A stretch of DNA of 64,000 bases from Mesodorylaimus sp. YZB2_4 (lineage: Eukaryota; Nematoda; Enoplea; Dorylaimida; Dorylaimidae). Below are positions 32,501 through 43,645 of the stretch, in pieces. The notes under the pieces were generated by a model that was given only the letters and a program-made list of their open reading frames with translations, searched no databases and was not told where the DNA came from. Made by a program: the position numbers and the translations under genes. Within the stretch, counting starts at the first letter, position 1, and each line of letters starts with the position of its first letter. The stretch is taken from assembly GCA_030248295.1 (NCBI GenBank), contig JASANH010001668.1:620001-684000 (forward strand). Direction: 5' to 3'.

Positions 32501-34092
32501 CGCAGTGTTTCCATAAATATCGTGGATTACATACCACGAATTAAAAAACAGAATTTGAACGTTTGCTGTGTGGAAAGCTCAGCTGTTCAGAGCAGCGAGA
32601 TCAGCGAATGCTGTTCAGCTATGGGCAGCAAAATGGGATAAAAACAACAGAATAATCGACTGGATTGATAAGTTGGCTCTCCAGAAACATCTCGAGTTTC
32701 CTACTGCAGATAACGCAGCCAATCAACATACTTCACAGAAAAGAGCCATCACAGACAGGCGCCGGCATTTTCGAAAAAATGCCGCCCGCCAGCATACAAA
32801 GATCCTGTTTTCAGGCGCGCGCTTGTTCCTAGTTTTGTTTCGCGCGGCCCGACAGCCTGGCGCCGAGCATCATAGTCGTCTACACTGATTGTGAGTGATC
32901 CGAACTATAGCCTACTTCAGTGCCAAATATCAATAAAAAATACCGAACCTGGCCAAAATGTCTTTTCATCCAAGCAACTTCGTCTTTCAACTTCGAGGGC
33001 ACAGTTTCACGATGAACAGGACGACGGATCTTCAAAACGTCTAGCATTATCGCTTGGTCCGGTTTCCCTAAAAACGACCAACGGTGAATTATCGTAACAA
33101 ATTTTCAGTGACATTCTGACTACCCAAGTCACCGCTTAAGACAGTAGTCTTCGTCAATACTGCGCACAACTTCGAGTGATTACTGTCGGGACATGGGTTT
33201 GAGGGGCACCATCAGCACAAGAAAGGAAAATTCCAGAAACTCACCTTGACGAATAATCTTCGCTGGAATCATTTCTGGACGTTTCTTTTCGAAATCGATC
33301 TTGCGAGTAGCTTCGTACAAAACATTGAAAGATGGAGCCAAATGATATTTGAAACGACGCATAACCAGCAAAATGCTTTCCATTTTTATCTAAAAGCACA
33401 ACTCAAACTTATTGTATAATCAAGAAACTCTTTGAGCTTACCCATGGAAACTGGGCAGCCAAAAATTTGGACACGTGATTGCTGATTTCGACATTCGATG
33501 TGGAATACTCGTTCAAATAATCGTTATTGTTATTGTTCTCCAAAACACGTGCATGCGTGACCGGAGCGGAAGCGGCGGCAGCAGACGCCTGAAAAACAAC
33601 TTATCTAAGTCGACTGGAACTCATGTTTATTTTTAGTCGTACCTTTGCTTTTTCTTTTTTTGGAAATTTAGTACGGCCCGAGATGATGTCGTCGATAAAT
33701 TGAATTTTGTCGAAATTTAGTGCGCTAACTTGTTTTTCCAACCACGACAGATCCATTTTCGGGAACATGTCGGCCTGAACAAATGAATGTTTATTCGGCT
33801 CAAATTCGGCACAATGCCAGAAACTTACGATTTGCAAGACAGATTCTTCGTCGAAACGTTGACGCTTGTTGGAAGGACCATCATGTTTGCTCGATCGTTC
33901 CATGCGCACGTTTGCGGCCTGAGAAGCTCGATGACCATTTTCATCGTCAGACGAGTCGCCGGAGGAATCGCGGACAACACGCTTTTGGGCGACGCTTTTC
34001 TTGCGTACACCGCTAAAATGCTTCTCTCAAAGAGCATAAAATTATAACGCATACTTTATTTTTCAATCGTACCTGGTTCCGGGCTGGCTCAT
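29595..34092 (-). CDS. RNF216: RNF216/TRIAD3-like RBR E3 ubiquitin ligase (13 exons)
   Basis: Ring-between-ring ligase; family members pass ubiquitin through a RING2 cysteine thioester. Exons in transcription order: 34092-34073, 34012-33829, 33774-33643, 33588-33442, 33389-33245, 33067-32949, 31282-31082, 31014-30966, 30915-30807, 30778-30628, 30101-30046, 29987-29832 and 29775-29595. All junctions are GT-AG and phase-compatible, giving about 549 residues. The N-terminus is charged, with a CUE-like helical part (DMFPKMDLSWLEKQV). RING1 starts near residue 276 (ECGTCFDEF, CADGHMFCKGC), the IBR near 375 (LRCIYCN, CEREYCRICK) and RING2 near 449 (RQCMKC, EEGCNKLVCTCGAKMCYLC, catalytic Cys about 463). 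The conserved tail has HVRDPGNPK and CSLWEDP. The start follows from the first ATG, MSQPGT. The 3' end is uncertain: a donor GTAGGT at 29641 could splice to a missed exon, or the frame can be read to TAG at 29595. Confidence 0.85.
31490..31690. repeat. Dispersed repeat, family D copy 2
   Basis: Second copy of the element at 25842-26040, same orientation, inside the RNF216-like intron. About 200 bp are shared in ordered blocks. Confidence 0.6.
31738..32058 (-). repeat. tRNA-derived SINE, family A copy in RNF216-like intron
   Basis: It begins with the A/T tail (TTTTTTTAAAAGTTTTGTG) and GGGCTGGGCCCCGTGCCGCC, and follows the 27056-27497 copy through GGCCAGCGACGG. The tRNA-like head is missing, and the family breaks off where the inverted-repeat element at 32061 starts. 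That element may have inserted here. Confidence 0.65.
32061..32850. mobile_element. Possible non-autonomous DNA element with long inverted ends
   Basis: The left end 32061-32140 (GCGCGAAACACAAAACTAG, CGCCTGAAGACAGG, TTGTATGCTAGG) is matched by the reverse complement of 32783-32850 at about 80 percent. A third copy of the same end lies at 16240-16318 in the palindrome spacer. The roughly 640-bp interior has no recognised transposase. Target-site duplications were not clear. It could instead be a pair of solo ends of a larger element. Confidence 0.5.
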
Positions 34093-34803
34093 TGCCGCAG
34101 ATTTAGATTGGCAAAATTGGGAAAACGCAAAATCGAATTGTAGTCAGGCACACCACTACGCTGGAATTAAAGACAATTCTTATTGCTAGTCAAAATAAAA
34201 CACAGAAACAATAAAGTTTTTACCGTGTGATAGCGGCGATTGAATGAACATATGACGGGCAAACAAAGAGACTAGAAATTAGGACTGGTAAATAGGAGGA
34301 AAGGAAGAAGGAATGATGCACTGAGGGACTTGTAGCACCGGCCCAGAGCAAAACCATCCTAGGCAGAAGCGGACGAGCAGCCCCAGTAAATTTGCATGGA
34401 GCACAGTGCCCGCAGGTAAGTAGAATACCGCGGGAAATTCAAATAAAAATATGAGGACGAACTAGATGAGGCACTAATCAGGGTACGTTTTCAGTTGTGC
34501 TGATTCACCGAGAACGGTAAAGAAAAATGGTTGTTTGATGAGTGAAAAATTTCTTGTGACTTTCGTTGCTGCAAAAAATAGTCAAAACTAGCAAAAATCC
34601 AAATAAAACAGCGGGTATAGGACAGGGAATTTCAACAAGTTTTGCGATACCATCAGCCAAGTCTTAAATGTTTAAAAGACTGTCATAAATTGAAAGAGAT
34701 CCAAACAAAAATTATGCAGGGATCTTGGCAATCATTGGCCATCAAGACACAAAAAGATCTAATACACCCGCGAAAATCAATTTCAAGTCGATAGAACTGT
34801 AAA
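34093..34803. other. Upstream region of the RNF216-like gene
   Basis: Expected to contain the promoter and 5' UTR of the minus-strand RNF216-like gene. No TATA box or other gene was recognised. Confidence 0.4.
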
Positions 34804-35352
34804 CAATCGAGTCCACTTATAGTCACACCGGATAATCACTGTGGTTTACGTACATCTTGCATCTCACAGTCCGGTTATTATCACAGGTTTTCGAAGCCCC
34901 GAATTTTTCCCCTACGCTTTGTGTGTATTTTGAGTTCGCTTATTATCACGCTGAATTTGGCCCAGTCCGCTTATTGTCACATAAATTTCTTGTCCAGTCG
35001 GGATAAATATTAAAAAAGCGTCACATTTACACTCTTGGCAGTCTGAAACATGCGCAAAATCGTCAAAAACTAGGATTTCTCTAAAGAAAACGCTTGCATG
35101 AAGGCGCATGACACCTTTATGCTTCAGCTTTGATCTGGCTGATCCTCATAATTTTGATTTCTTTGGTTACAAAAGCTTTTGAAAAGCGTTTCGTCTTTTA
35201 AAATTCGAGAAATATATGAAAATGATACGAAATGGCGGTAAAACGCAAAAAAGCGAAGTTTTGGTCATTTTAGAGTGTACTTCGGTTTTTGTCACAGCCC
35301 GGAGTCACATTTCCTACCCGTCCGGAGCTGGTGATATTAAGCGGACTCGACT
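34804..35352. mobile_element. pogo/Tigger-like MITE
   Basis: The left end reads CAATCGAGTCCACTTATAGT with CACACCGG following. The reverse complement of the right end reads CAGTCGAGTCCGCTTAATAT with CACCAGCTCCGG following, and TA dinucleotides lie at or within a few bases of both ends. Ends of the CAGTxGAGTCC type with a TA target are characteristic of pogo/Tigger elements. Internally CCGCTTATTGTCAC-like words are repeated. The interior (about 550 bp in total) has no transposase, so it is non-autonomous. Confidence 0.6.
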
Positions 35353-37144
35353 GTATTTCTTTTGGCTCAATCAGTACCAGCTGGCAAGGCCGGTAACATA
35401 AGTAGGCTAGTTCTTACGGTTTCCTTATGAACCATAAAACCGTGGGTGCAGATGTGAACAACCAGTAGCCAGGTGGATCATTCTTGATCATCCTGCCGCT
35501 CAAATTTTGGATCACTGTGGTTTACGTACATCTTGCAGCCTTGCTCCGTCAAAGCGTTAGTTCTACGTTTACTGTATATCTTCCATATTACATCCTGCCG
35601 TTCAAATTTTCAGACACATGCCTGCTAGCTTTATGATGGATTTCGAAAAAATCTGTTATTAGACAACGAAAAAGTTAGCCCAGTCACCACACACTGACCA
35701 AATGCAAGGTGAGACAGGTTGGCTGGACTCCCTCGGCGGCGCATGCTTGACCGGTTCATATTTTCTAGACATGATATATCTACAGTACGTTTAGGCTGCG
35801 TTCAGGGCAAGACTCACCATCGTACTCCCGCCCTGATCCATGATTCGTGCCTCTGTGATGTAATTGGTGCATCATGAAATCATTGGGTCGATTCCCTGTG
35901 GGATTTTATTCTTTTTTCACTCAAAAGTCTGGTACCCACATGAATATACTTATTCGTACCTTGGAGGGAAGCAATACGAGATCCCTAAGTCTGCTACCTT
36001 GAGCTTACTTTGGAAACCTAAGAATTTTCTGAGCTGTCTAGGATTCCCTGAGGACAGTCCTATAAATTCCTCGAAACACCTACTGTGGGTTATATTTTAG
36101 GGAAGCCTAAATTCTCAGAACATGGGGCAGTATGAATACAGTATCTTTGAGGACACTGGAAATAGTCACTCTGATTTTGTGTTCATATTTAAGACAAGAA
36201 AAATAAAATTCAGACAGAATTCAAGAAAATAAAATTGCAACCCTCAGCCCTACTCGTAAGGCACGTATGAGAGCATGTGAGTGATCATGGACGACTTTTG
36301 GCACCTAATAAGAAACCCTAAAATCCTGTTCTCTTACCTAACCGGGGTCGTGGTCTAACGGGTTAATGCTGCGCACAAATCGGAAATTTTTGGTAACATA
36401 TTCTGGCCAACTTGGCAAGACCGTGAAAAAGTATGTTGTCATGTTAAATGTCCCGGTTATCGAACAGATCAATGAGATATCATATGGGTACTATGTCAGG
36501 GTCCATCGATTCTTCTGGTCATGATTTTCATTATTTTTCCGAAGCCAATGAGCCAAATCTGTATGTCCCACCTCTGGTAAGTCTTATTTGTTAGCCATAG
36601 CCATACCCGTTAGCGTGGGCTGGGTTGGTTTCGGTTATAGAGACAACACTTTACATAATATGTATGGCATTAATCCGCACTAAAGTACGTGGTTGGTGAT
36701 AAATAAAGACTGTGATACATCTAGTATATCGCAGTAACAATGTTTTTCAGATGTGCCTTGAATCCTCGCTTATCACCCTGGGATAGGGGACAGGGAAAAT
36801 GATCGATTTGATGGAGTCCTGTAAGTGAGCAGCCAAATACACTACTATATGATTTAAAGAGTATCAGCATGTGGTTTTTGTGACAGCACCTAATATCAGT
36901 GCCTCCATTCGTAGGCCCTAATAATCGGCACATTTGTTGGTAATAACAAGAAATAAAAAGATGCGAAATCAACTGGAAACAACTGGATTTCCTTTGTATT
37001 TAGATGTTCATACACATGGTGCCATTCCGAGACACATACAGCACATGTACTGTTCGTCCGAAGTGAGTTTGATATACAATACAGTAGGATTTCGATGGGG
37101 ACGGGCCCAGGAATATAAGAGAGGATTTATGAGATCAACAACAT
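35353..37144. other. Intergenic stretch with a tRNA-like remnant
   Basis: No gene seen. The word ATCACTGTGGTTTACGTACA at about 35511 repeats a word in the pogo-like element (34836). At 36345-36372 GGGTCGTGGTCTAACGGGTTAATG has the form of a tRNA A-box region, but no B box or clover-leaf follows, so it is probably a SINE relic. Confidence 0.4.
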
Positions 37145-40100
37145 TCATACGATTGAAGGTGCGTTTTCTCGTTGCCCATCATCCGCATATAGCTGCTGGG
37201 AAGTCGGTTTTATCTTGAATTCTTGCATTTGTTTGGAATGTCCGACCTTTGATCCGCGTAGTCGCTGTTTCAGCTTCTGTATGAAGCTTGCTTCTTGGAT
37301 TGATATAGTTTGGTTTTTTCCGTATTGTCGATTCTGCAGAGACTTGTCGGTTTTCCCCAGAGCGCTCTTGTTTCCTTTGACTCCTCGAACGCGACGCCAC
37401 TGACTTAAGACAAATAGCCACAGCTTAGGATTGGCAACAATATAAAATGCAATGATAAATATGCCTAAAGCGATGTTAATACCAGAAGCGACTGTGAAAT
37501 AATAAAGCCCCCTGTCGGTCATCCCGTAAGCGCTAATATAATAACTAAGGGGCGCAAGCACGACAATGGCCATGGTGCCGATGCAGTCGACTTGGGCCAC
37601 ATGTAACTGCGGTTGGTCGATCATTGTACTCACGCAGGGGGCTCGCCATTTATAGTCCATATGCGCCTGCTCCAAACTACATAAGCTTATTAGAATACCC
37701 GGTACCAAGAGACCGAGCCAGCGAACGACGGTGGTGCCTAAGTTTAGCATGCAAGAAAAGCTAGTGCCGAGATCATTAAAATTCAAGGCATATATCATTG
37801 CTGCAACGAAACTGGGCAGACCCCAACCCAGCAACAGGAAACACACGCCTTCGCCATTCCAGCCCCAGTTGCCGTAGGTGACTCCGGTTATGACATAGTA
37901 GATATGGTGACACTGGAGAAGAGTCAGTGCCACATTGGCTCCACGGAAATAAAGCATAAGCAAAGACATCCAATTGCACACCACGGGGCCGATGCGTAGC
38001 ATGGCAGGGCTATGAAAGCATAGGATCAAAGTGTGCTCGGCGAACAGTGCGCATAGTGCGTGCCTTTTGAGCGTGCCTTCGGGAGTGTTGTCACGCAATA
38101 TATAGGACAGGATAACAGTAATGGCAGATGTGCTCAAGACCCAAAGACACCCCATTTTCTGAACAACGCTATTGTAAATTTGGACAGGATCATCGGACAC
38201 GCCCAGGTCGATATCGCATCTTGGGCCTGCGAACCCACTGGTGCACTCACAACGAGTTTGGTCGCCATCTTGGATGCATTTTCCAAACTGGCATGGACTC
38301 GGATTGCAATGATTAATTTCTATTTCGCAAGATATTCCTCTCCAGCCCGGCTTGCACACACAACTATATTGATCTTTGGAACACACCAAGGTGCTCTTTG
38401 CTATGCACAATACATACTTGCACTCTAGGTGATCTTCAGGTGACTCGGGTGGCAAGGAGGCGGTAGTGGGGGTGCTCAGCTGTGATGCATGGTCTGTCTG
38501 AATATGCTTTTGTGAGGGAATATTGGTGGTTGGCTCTGTACTAGCGGACTCAGTTTGTGCATGCCTTGTTCTTTGATTGTCTGCTTGTTGGGAGTTCACC
38601 TTCTCTAGCATGCTAATGGGTGGTATGCGTGTTGTTGCAGTGTCCTGCTTGTGATTTGACGGCTGTGATTCGATGTCCTCAGGTGTCGCATTGTGTGGCT
38701 GCGAATCCTTTTTCGTAACAGCCTCAAGTGCGCTGGTGGGTTCAACGTGCGTTGTTGCTGTGTATTTATGACTGGTGTTCTTCTCAAGAATCGAAGGCTG
38801 GTCCGCATCCTGGGGTGCTGTACTGGTGAGCCATGGACTGTGATCAAAAGTTGGAGGTTCTGATTCCATATCCTCAGTCGCCCTGCTTTGTAGATTCGTT
38901 TGATCATGTGATGAAGGCTGTGGCTCCGATTTGTCAGATACCGCAATGGTGGGCTGCGCATAACTTTTGCCTTCATCATGAATTGGCGATTGTGGCGCAT
39001 GTTCAGGCGCAGTGCTGGTGAGCTGTTTGCTCAGATGGCTGTAAGTGGATTCCGTATCCCCAGTCAGTCTGATTTGTGGATTAGTTTGCTCTCCAGTATC
39101 CTCATGCGTTGAAATTTGCGCTTGCACAGGTGCTGCTGCTGTTTGCTGTGCGTGACTTGTCCTTCGATCATCAAACGAAGGACGGGGCTCCTCGTCCAGG
39201 GGTGCAGCGCTGGTGAGCTGCGTGGGCGGATCGTGAGTTGATTCCATATTCTCAGTCGCTCCGCTCTGTAATCTCGTCTGCTGCGCGCTATGATCATTTG
39301 CTAAACTTTGTGATTCTACAGCCTCAGCTGTGCTGGTGAATTGTTTGAGTGAGGTGTGCTTGTTACTGGTGCTCTGATCGTGTGATGCAGATGGTGTGCC
39401 CTGATATACTGTGTTTTCTTCCAGCATCGACTTCGATTCCTCATGAAAAGTAACCGATGCAGTAGAGACTGCTGAGATGTCTGTAATCGTGAACACGTCT
39501 CTGTGTTTTGCGGATGACTGAAATATCGTTCGGTCCCCCATCGCATTTGTGGTCCATTGGGAGAGCTCAATAGTCTTGATTGGAATACTAATCGTAAATG
39601 ATACACCAGGCTGCATGCGTTCATTTGGTTGTGTGGATTGGATTGATGAAGCGGAACCGCTGAATGGCATTGAATGCGTTCAGACTGGATTTGCTGATGC
39701 GGAAAGTTTTAGATTTAACGAGGAATACAAATATTCTACAGTTTCTATACTTGATATTTTTGGACTAGTGCTGGACATTAGTTTGCTAGTGACTGCTAGT
39801 CGCTTTTGTTTTGTGGATGCCACATTGATGGGATCTAAGGAGGTAACCAAATCTTCAGTACTTCGAGTCGCTGCAACTTCGACAGGGCTACTTGCGACTA
39901 GTAGCTGGCTGATTGATGGCTGCATTCGAGAAGTCGACTGATGAATTTTCTTCTGTTGCGTTGAAGCTCTTTGCATTTTTGACGATCTTTCCGTAAAAGT
40001 GCTTTTTGCAGGAGTCGTCTGAGTTGAAGCAGAAGTAATTTTCTTTTGGCTCCATCTAGATGTTGCCTGTCCGGCCTTGGTTGTTGATTCCGTCTTGACT

Positions 40101-43100
40101 GAAGATGTTCTGCTGGTTATGAATTTTGTTGATGTAGTGGGCGTAGTTTTCGGACAAAGCGTGCTGATTCTTGTTTTTCTTCGGTTAGTGAATGCTGTGA
40201 CCGCTGAAACAAGATTAGTCAAGGATAAAAAGATTAAAAATTGATTTTGCAAAAAATTTAGAAAGACAGTACTTTACAGTACCGCCATTACCGTTTACAG
40301 CATAGAAATCTGGCCTTGTCCTATGCGCGGTTTCGTCCATTAGTCCGTCGCACAGGACACAGGACGAGGAGAAGGTTTAACGCGCTATAAAGGGCTTTAG
40401 CGCCGCTCGGAGGGAATAAAAAAATTTTAGTGCGCAATCATGTGAATGAGCCATTGAAGAAACTATATATGCAACAAAAACACGCAGTTAAGTTCAGGAG
40501 AGTGTACCAGTGTTTACAGCTTTCGCACAAGGAGTGGACTGTAGCTGATAAAGTAATTTTGAGGAGACCACTAGAATCGCTCTAGTTAGTTACCAAACCC
40601 CCCCCCCCCCCGGGTGTAACTTACTACTCGTTAATTTTGCACTGGTCAGCGAATGGGAACCAGATGAAACTGAATCTTCGCTTGTTGAAACCGATGGAAT
40701 GGATGTGAGTTGGTGGCTGGTTGTTTCAAACGTGGTGAGTGTGCCGCCTATTTTCAGGAAAATAAAACGGAGCTGACAGCACAAGTTCAAGGAAAAATAA
40801 ATGTTAAGACAGGCTTTCTGTAAGGGCCGAAAAAGGGGTTGCCAAGTGAAACTTATTGACCCCCTTTTTATGTGTGATTAGATGCACCCATGAGTGGTGA
40901 TAGTGACGCAACAATGCTTTTTAGTGCACACTCGATTTTCGCGAGATTATCCCAGAACGCGTTTTTTTGAAAGTGCTTCGGCGATATCGGCCATAACTCA
41001 CCGATCTTTCGGTCTTTCCTGATCAACGACACATCAGTGTGTTCGCAAATGAACGAGGAATCGAATGGTTGTCGCGAAAAGATTTTACCTTTGACTTATC
41101 TCGAGATATTGGGCAAAAAAGTTGAAGGTGCCCTCAGAGCTGACGGATTTTAGACCTCCTGTTCGTTTATGCTAATTGGGAGACGGGGTTTGACCAGCCT
41201 AAAACATGCTCTGTCCATCTAACTTTTAGCACGGCCCCATATCGTCTATACTTCAGCTTAAAATTTTGATATCCAAATGTGCGAAAAACTGCACCCAGGT
41301 CTAAAAATCGTCAACTCTGAGGGCACCTTTAACTTTGGCGCCTAATATCTCAAAAAAAGTGAAAGATAGAATCTTTTCAAGACAAGCATTAGATTCCTAC
41401 TTCATTTGCGAATACACTAATGTGTCGTTTAGGAAGGACCGAAAGATCAGTGAGTTATGGCCGATATCGTCCAAAAACTTTTAAAAAAAACGTATTTTGG
41501 GATAATCCTGTGAAAATCGAGTGTTCACAAAAAGCATTGTTGCTTCACTATCACCACTCTTGGGTGCATCTAATTCATTCATAAAAAGAGCTTAAATTAA
41601 TTTCACTTGGTAACCTATGTTTCACATAAGTCGAACCTTACAGAAAGCCTATCTTAACAAGCGGTATCCCTGTTTTTGTTAGGCCAATGTTTTCCTGCTA
41701 GCCGTGCACCCATGGATGGTTTTTCTGAGCGAATCAGTGGGGGCCAGAGCCTTAATGCTATCATTTTATCAGATCGTTATAACGGTCTGATTTGACTATT
41801 GCTTGCTACCTCTAGGCAGTGAGCATCTGGGGAATGGGAAGCAGATGGCTGACGTGAGAGGAAGTCGAAACATGCTCAGAGCAAAATTGTGCCAGGACAA
41901 GCTGGTTCAGGTTCAAATCGATATTTTGTATCAGATTTTCTGCAGGTGCGCATTTAAAATTGACGCACACCATCACATCCTCTCACTTTGTGATGTCATC
42001 CCAATCGTTGTCAATGCGGATTCAGTAGTTTCTATTGTGGCCTCTGATATCGTCTTGTGGTCATTGATTTTCTCACTTTCTGGTATGCTGGTCGAAACAT
42101 CTGCAAATTCAGAACAATTGCGAAAATAAACTCTATTAGCAACAAAGTCATAAAATTTGGTCGACATGTTGGTCCCTACTCACCAGAATATAGCTTCTTC
42201 CTATATCATTCCAACACTATGATACAACAGCAGTGTACTTGCCTGTGGTAGTTTCAAGGTCCAAATTTATGAAAGATGTTATGTCTGCGGCCAGCGTTGT
42301 CGAAGGAGTTGGACAAGCTGGGTAGATTTCAGTATATCTGCCTGTATATGGTGCGCCCGTTGAATCTGAAACACATTTTCTTTCATGACTTTCTATAAGA
42401 CTCGATATTTAGCTCGAAAGAACGTTCGTAATGCAAAATTTTCAAATTTTTGAATTTGGCGCCAATTTTAACAAACTTTATCTGAAGGGAGCTATTCAAA
42501 CATTGAAGTTTTTATGGGGACTGGGATTTTATGTCTCTGCTATGGATATCAAAACTACACTATGCCCCCGCGGCCAAAAGTCGGGTCATTTTGGTCAAGA
42601 GAGATATAATTTTTTTAACGATAACCACGCGAACTTTTTAAGAAACAACTCGGAAAAAAATAAGGAGTACCTGGATTAGTAGTCACTTGCGAAGTAAGGG
42701 TTGTGGACCATGTTATTGCCTCAATCGTTGTCGTCTTCATCAAATTGGAACAATTGGTGAAGATCTCTGCGTATTTGCTGCTCGATCCATCTGAAACTAA
42801 AACAATATACTTCTGCCAGATTAACAAAACTTTGCTCAGATAAATAATCAACAAATTGAAATTGAGACATCCTTGTAGCAACATTTCCAAAGGAACAAGA
42901 AAATTGATACATTACCCAAAATAGACATTATTTATATCTGAAACTTTTCCCAAATTCACGGTATATAAATATAAATATACTGTATCTGTGGGAATTTTTA
43001 TCAAAGGTGTCTGAGATGACTGAAATTAACAGAGGGGAAATTGGAGGTAGAAAGATTTAAGTTTACAATGCAATTAGGCAAAGTGAATTTCTCCCAGAAC

Positions 43101-43645
43101 TAATTCTTTCACTGCATTCTCGAAACTGGACTAAAAGCCCCTGCAAGTACAGTACATGGAGTCAACCCAGGAGAAGTTCCTCTCTCTTCATTTGTTCTTT
43201 CCGAGCGAAGCTTTATGAAACCTGTCCGTGGGCTGGGTCATACCATACTGTCCCCATGCACAGGTGCTCCTCGCTACCAGAAGATATAAAAGATTATTCA
43301 CGGTAACTGCATTTGAAAAGTACAGGTAGTGCTGTGCAGCAGTGCCTGTCGATTAAGCCTGCGATTACATGAGATTAGCAGCTAATGAGTGTTACAGTGG
43401 TTGCCTTGCATCCACTGTAAATCATACAATTAGCATCAGTCAAGCACAGTACCTGCGCCAATAAGCATCAGTTTTTTTGGGGTGTATGGCAAGTCGGCCT
43501 CGTCTATTTTTAAATGATAAAACTTCGATTTTCTACAAGATTGCCTTCTAAAATATCTTTACTTACTCAGTCCCTCCACCGAAGCAATAAAAAAAAGAAC
43601 TATAGTCCCAAATCTCAAACAACTTGATAAGCTTGATATTGTCAT
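37145..43645 (-). CDS. Mucin-like, EGF, seven-transmembrane receptor (adhesion-GPCR-like), with one in-frame TGA
   Basis: Exons in transcription order: 43645-43567 (signal peptide, MTISSLSSCLRFGTIVLFF), 42790-42671, 42365-42243, 42100-41987, 40747-40625 and 40203-37145. All junctions are phase 1. The intron after exon 3 appears to be GC-AG (CAG|GCAAGT). Total 1206 codons. A long Ser/Thr/Pro/Gln-rich stalk includes an approximately 63-residue repeat (38680-39350). Two EGF modules follow (about residues 781-812 and 819-849; CVCKPGWRGISC, CECTSGFAGPRC). After a linker of about 20 residues comes a 7TM domain with class-B hallmarks: TLKRH, a TM3 Cys (CNWMSL), and WGWNGEGV before GWGLPSF. A basic cytoplasmic tail ends the protein. 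No GPS/GAIN cleavage motif is visible. An in-frame TGA at 39680-39682 (codon 361) splits the last exon. It could be a sequencing error, an allele, readthrough or early decay. The upstream exons are inferred from splice sites and phase only. Confidence 0.72.
38680..39350 (-). repeat. Coding minisatellite in the mucin-like stalk
   Basis: Imperfect repeats of 62-64 residues (about 190 bp) anchored on TENMES, TGDTES, TEDMES and PEDIES. Each has a following QLTS(A/T)AP-like block and a later (H/Y)AQ(Q/P)T block. Three units are clear and flanking ones are decayed. They are rich in Thr, Ser, Pro and Gln, as in O-glycosylated stalks. Confidence 0.7.
40598..40611 (+). repeat. Poly-C homopolymer
   Basis: Fourteen Cs in a row, just downstream (in minus orientation) of the donor of exon 5 of the 7TM receptor. 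A similar 16-C run is in DDR intron 1 (4630-4645). Such runs are prone to length errors. Confidence 0.9.
40803..41658. mobile_element. Foldback (long inverted repeat) element
   Basis: An 856-bp unit whose halves are near mirror images. The left arm (40803-41170) starts TTAAGACAGGCTTTCTGTAA. The right arm (41287-41658) is its reverse complement, ending ACAGAAAGCCTATCTTAA. Shared internal blocks include GATATCGGCCATAACTCA, TCGATTTTC and GGTGCCCTCAGAG. Arm identity is roughly 80-85 percent by eye. The central loop is about 115 bp, with no coding capacity. It lies in an intron of the 7TM receptor. Target-site duplications are unclear. Confidence 0.8.
42790..43566. other. Intron 1 of the 7TM receptor
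   Basis: A 776-bp intron between the signal-peptide exon and the first stalk exon. It contains an AT-rich patch (TATAAATATAAATATACTG, about 42961) similar to 23350-23370. An additional small exon cannot be excluded. Confidence 0.45.

Larger units (their letters stand above)
31283..32948. other. Intron 6 of the RNF216-like gene, filled with repeats
   Basis: A 1.67-kb intron holding family D, family A and terminal-inverted-repeat elements. Its donor is CAG|GTTCGG, which is weaker than the others, and its acceptor is TTTTCTCTTCAG. The open frames on the plus strand around 32360-32890 fall in repeat sequence and were not called genes. Confidence 0.7.

Noticed and set aside
32363..32888. Plus-strand frames in the RNF216-like intron
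   Set aside because: They lie inside the inverted-end element and antisense to an intron. No transposase motif was found.
36338..36400. tRNA gene on the plus strand
   Set aside because: Only an A-box-like stretch is visible. There is no B box or anticodon arm, so it is treated as a SINE relic.
37179..39624. Other-frame ORFs over the 7TM receptor exon on both strands
   Set aside because: They are shadows of the long Ser/Thr-rich coding frame; none shows domains.
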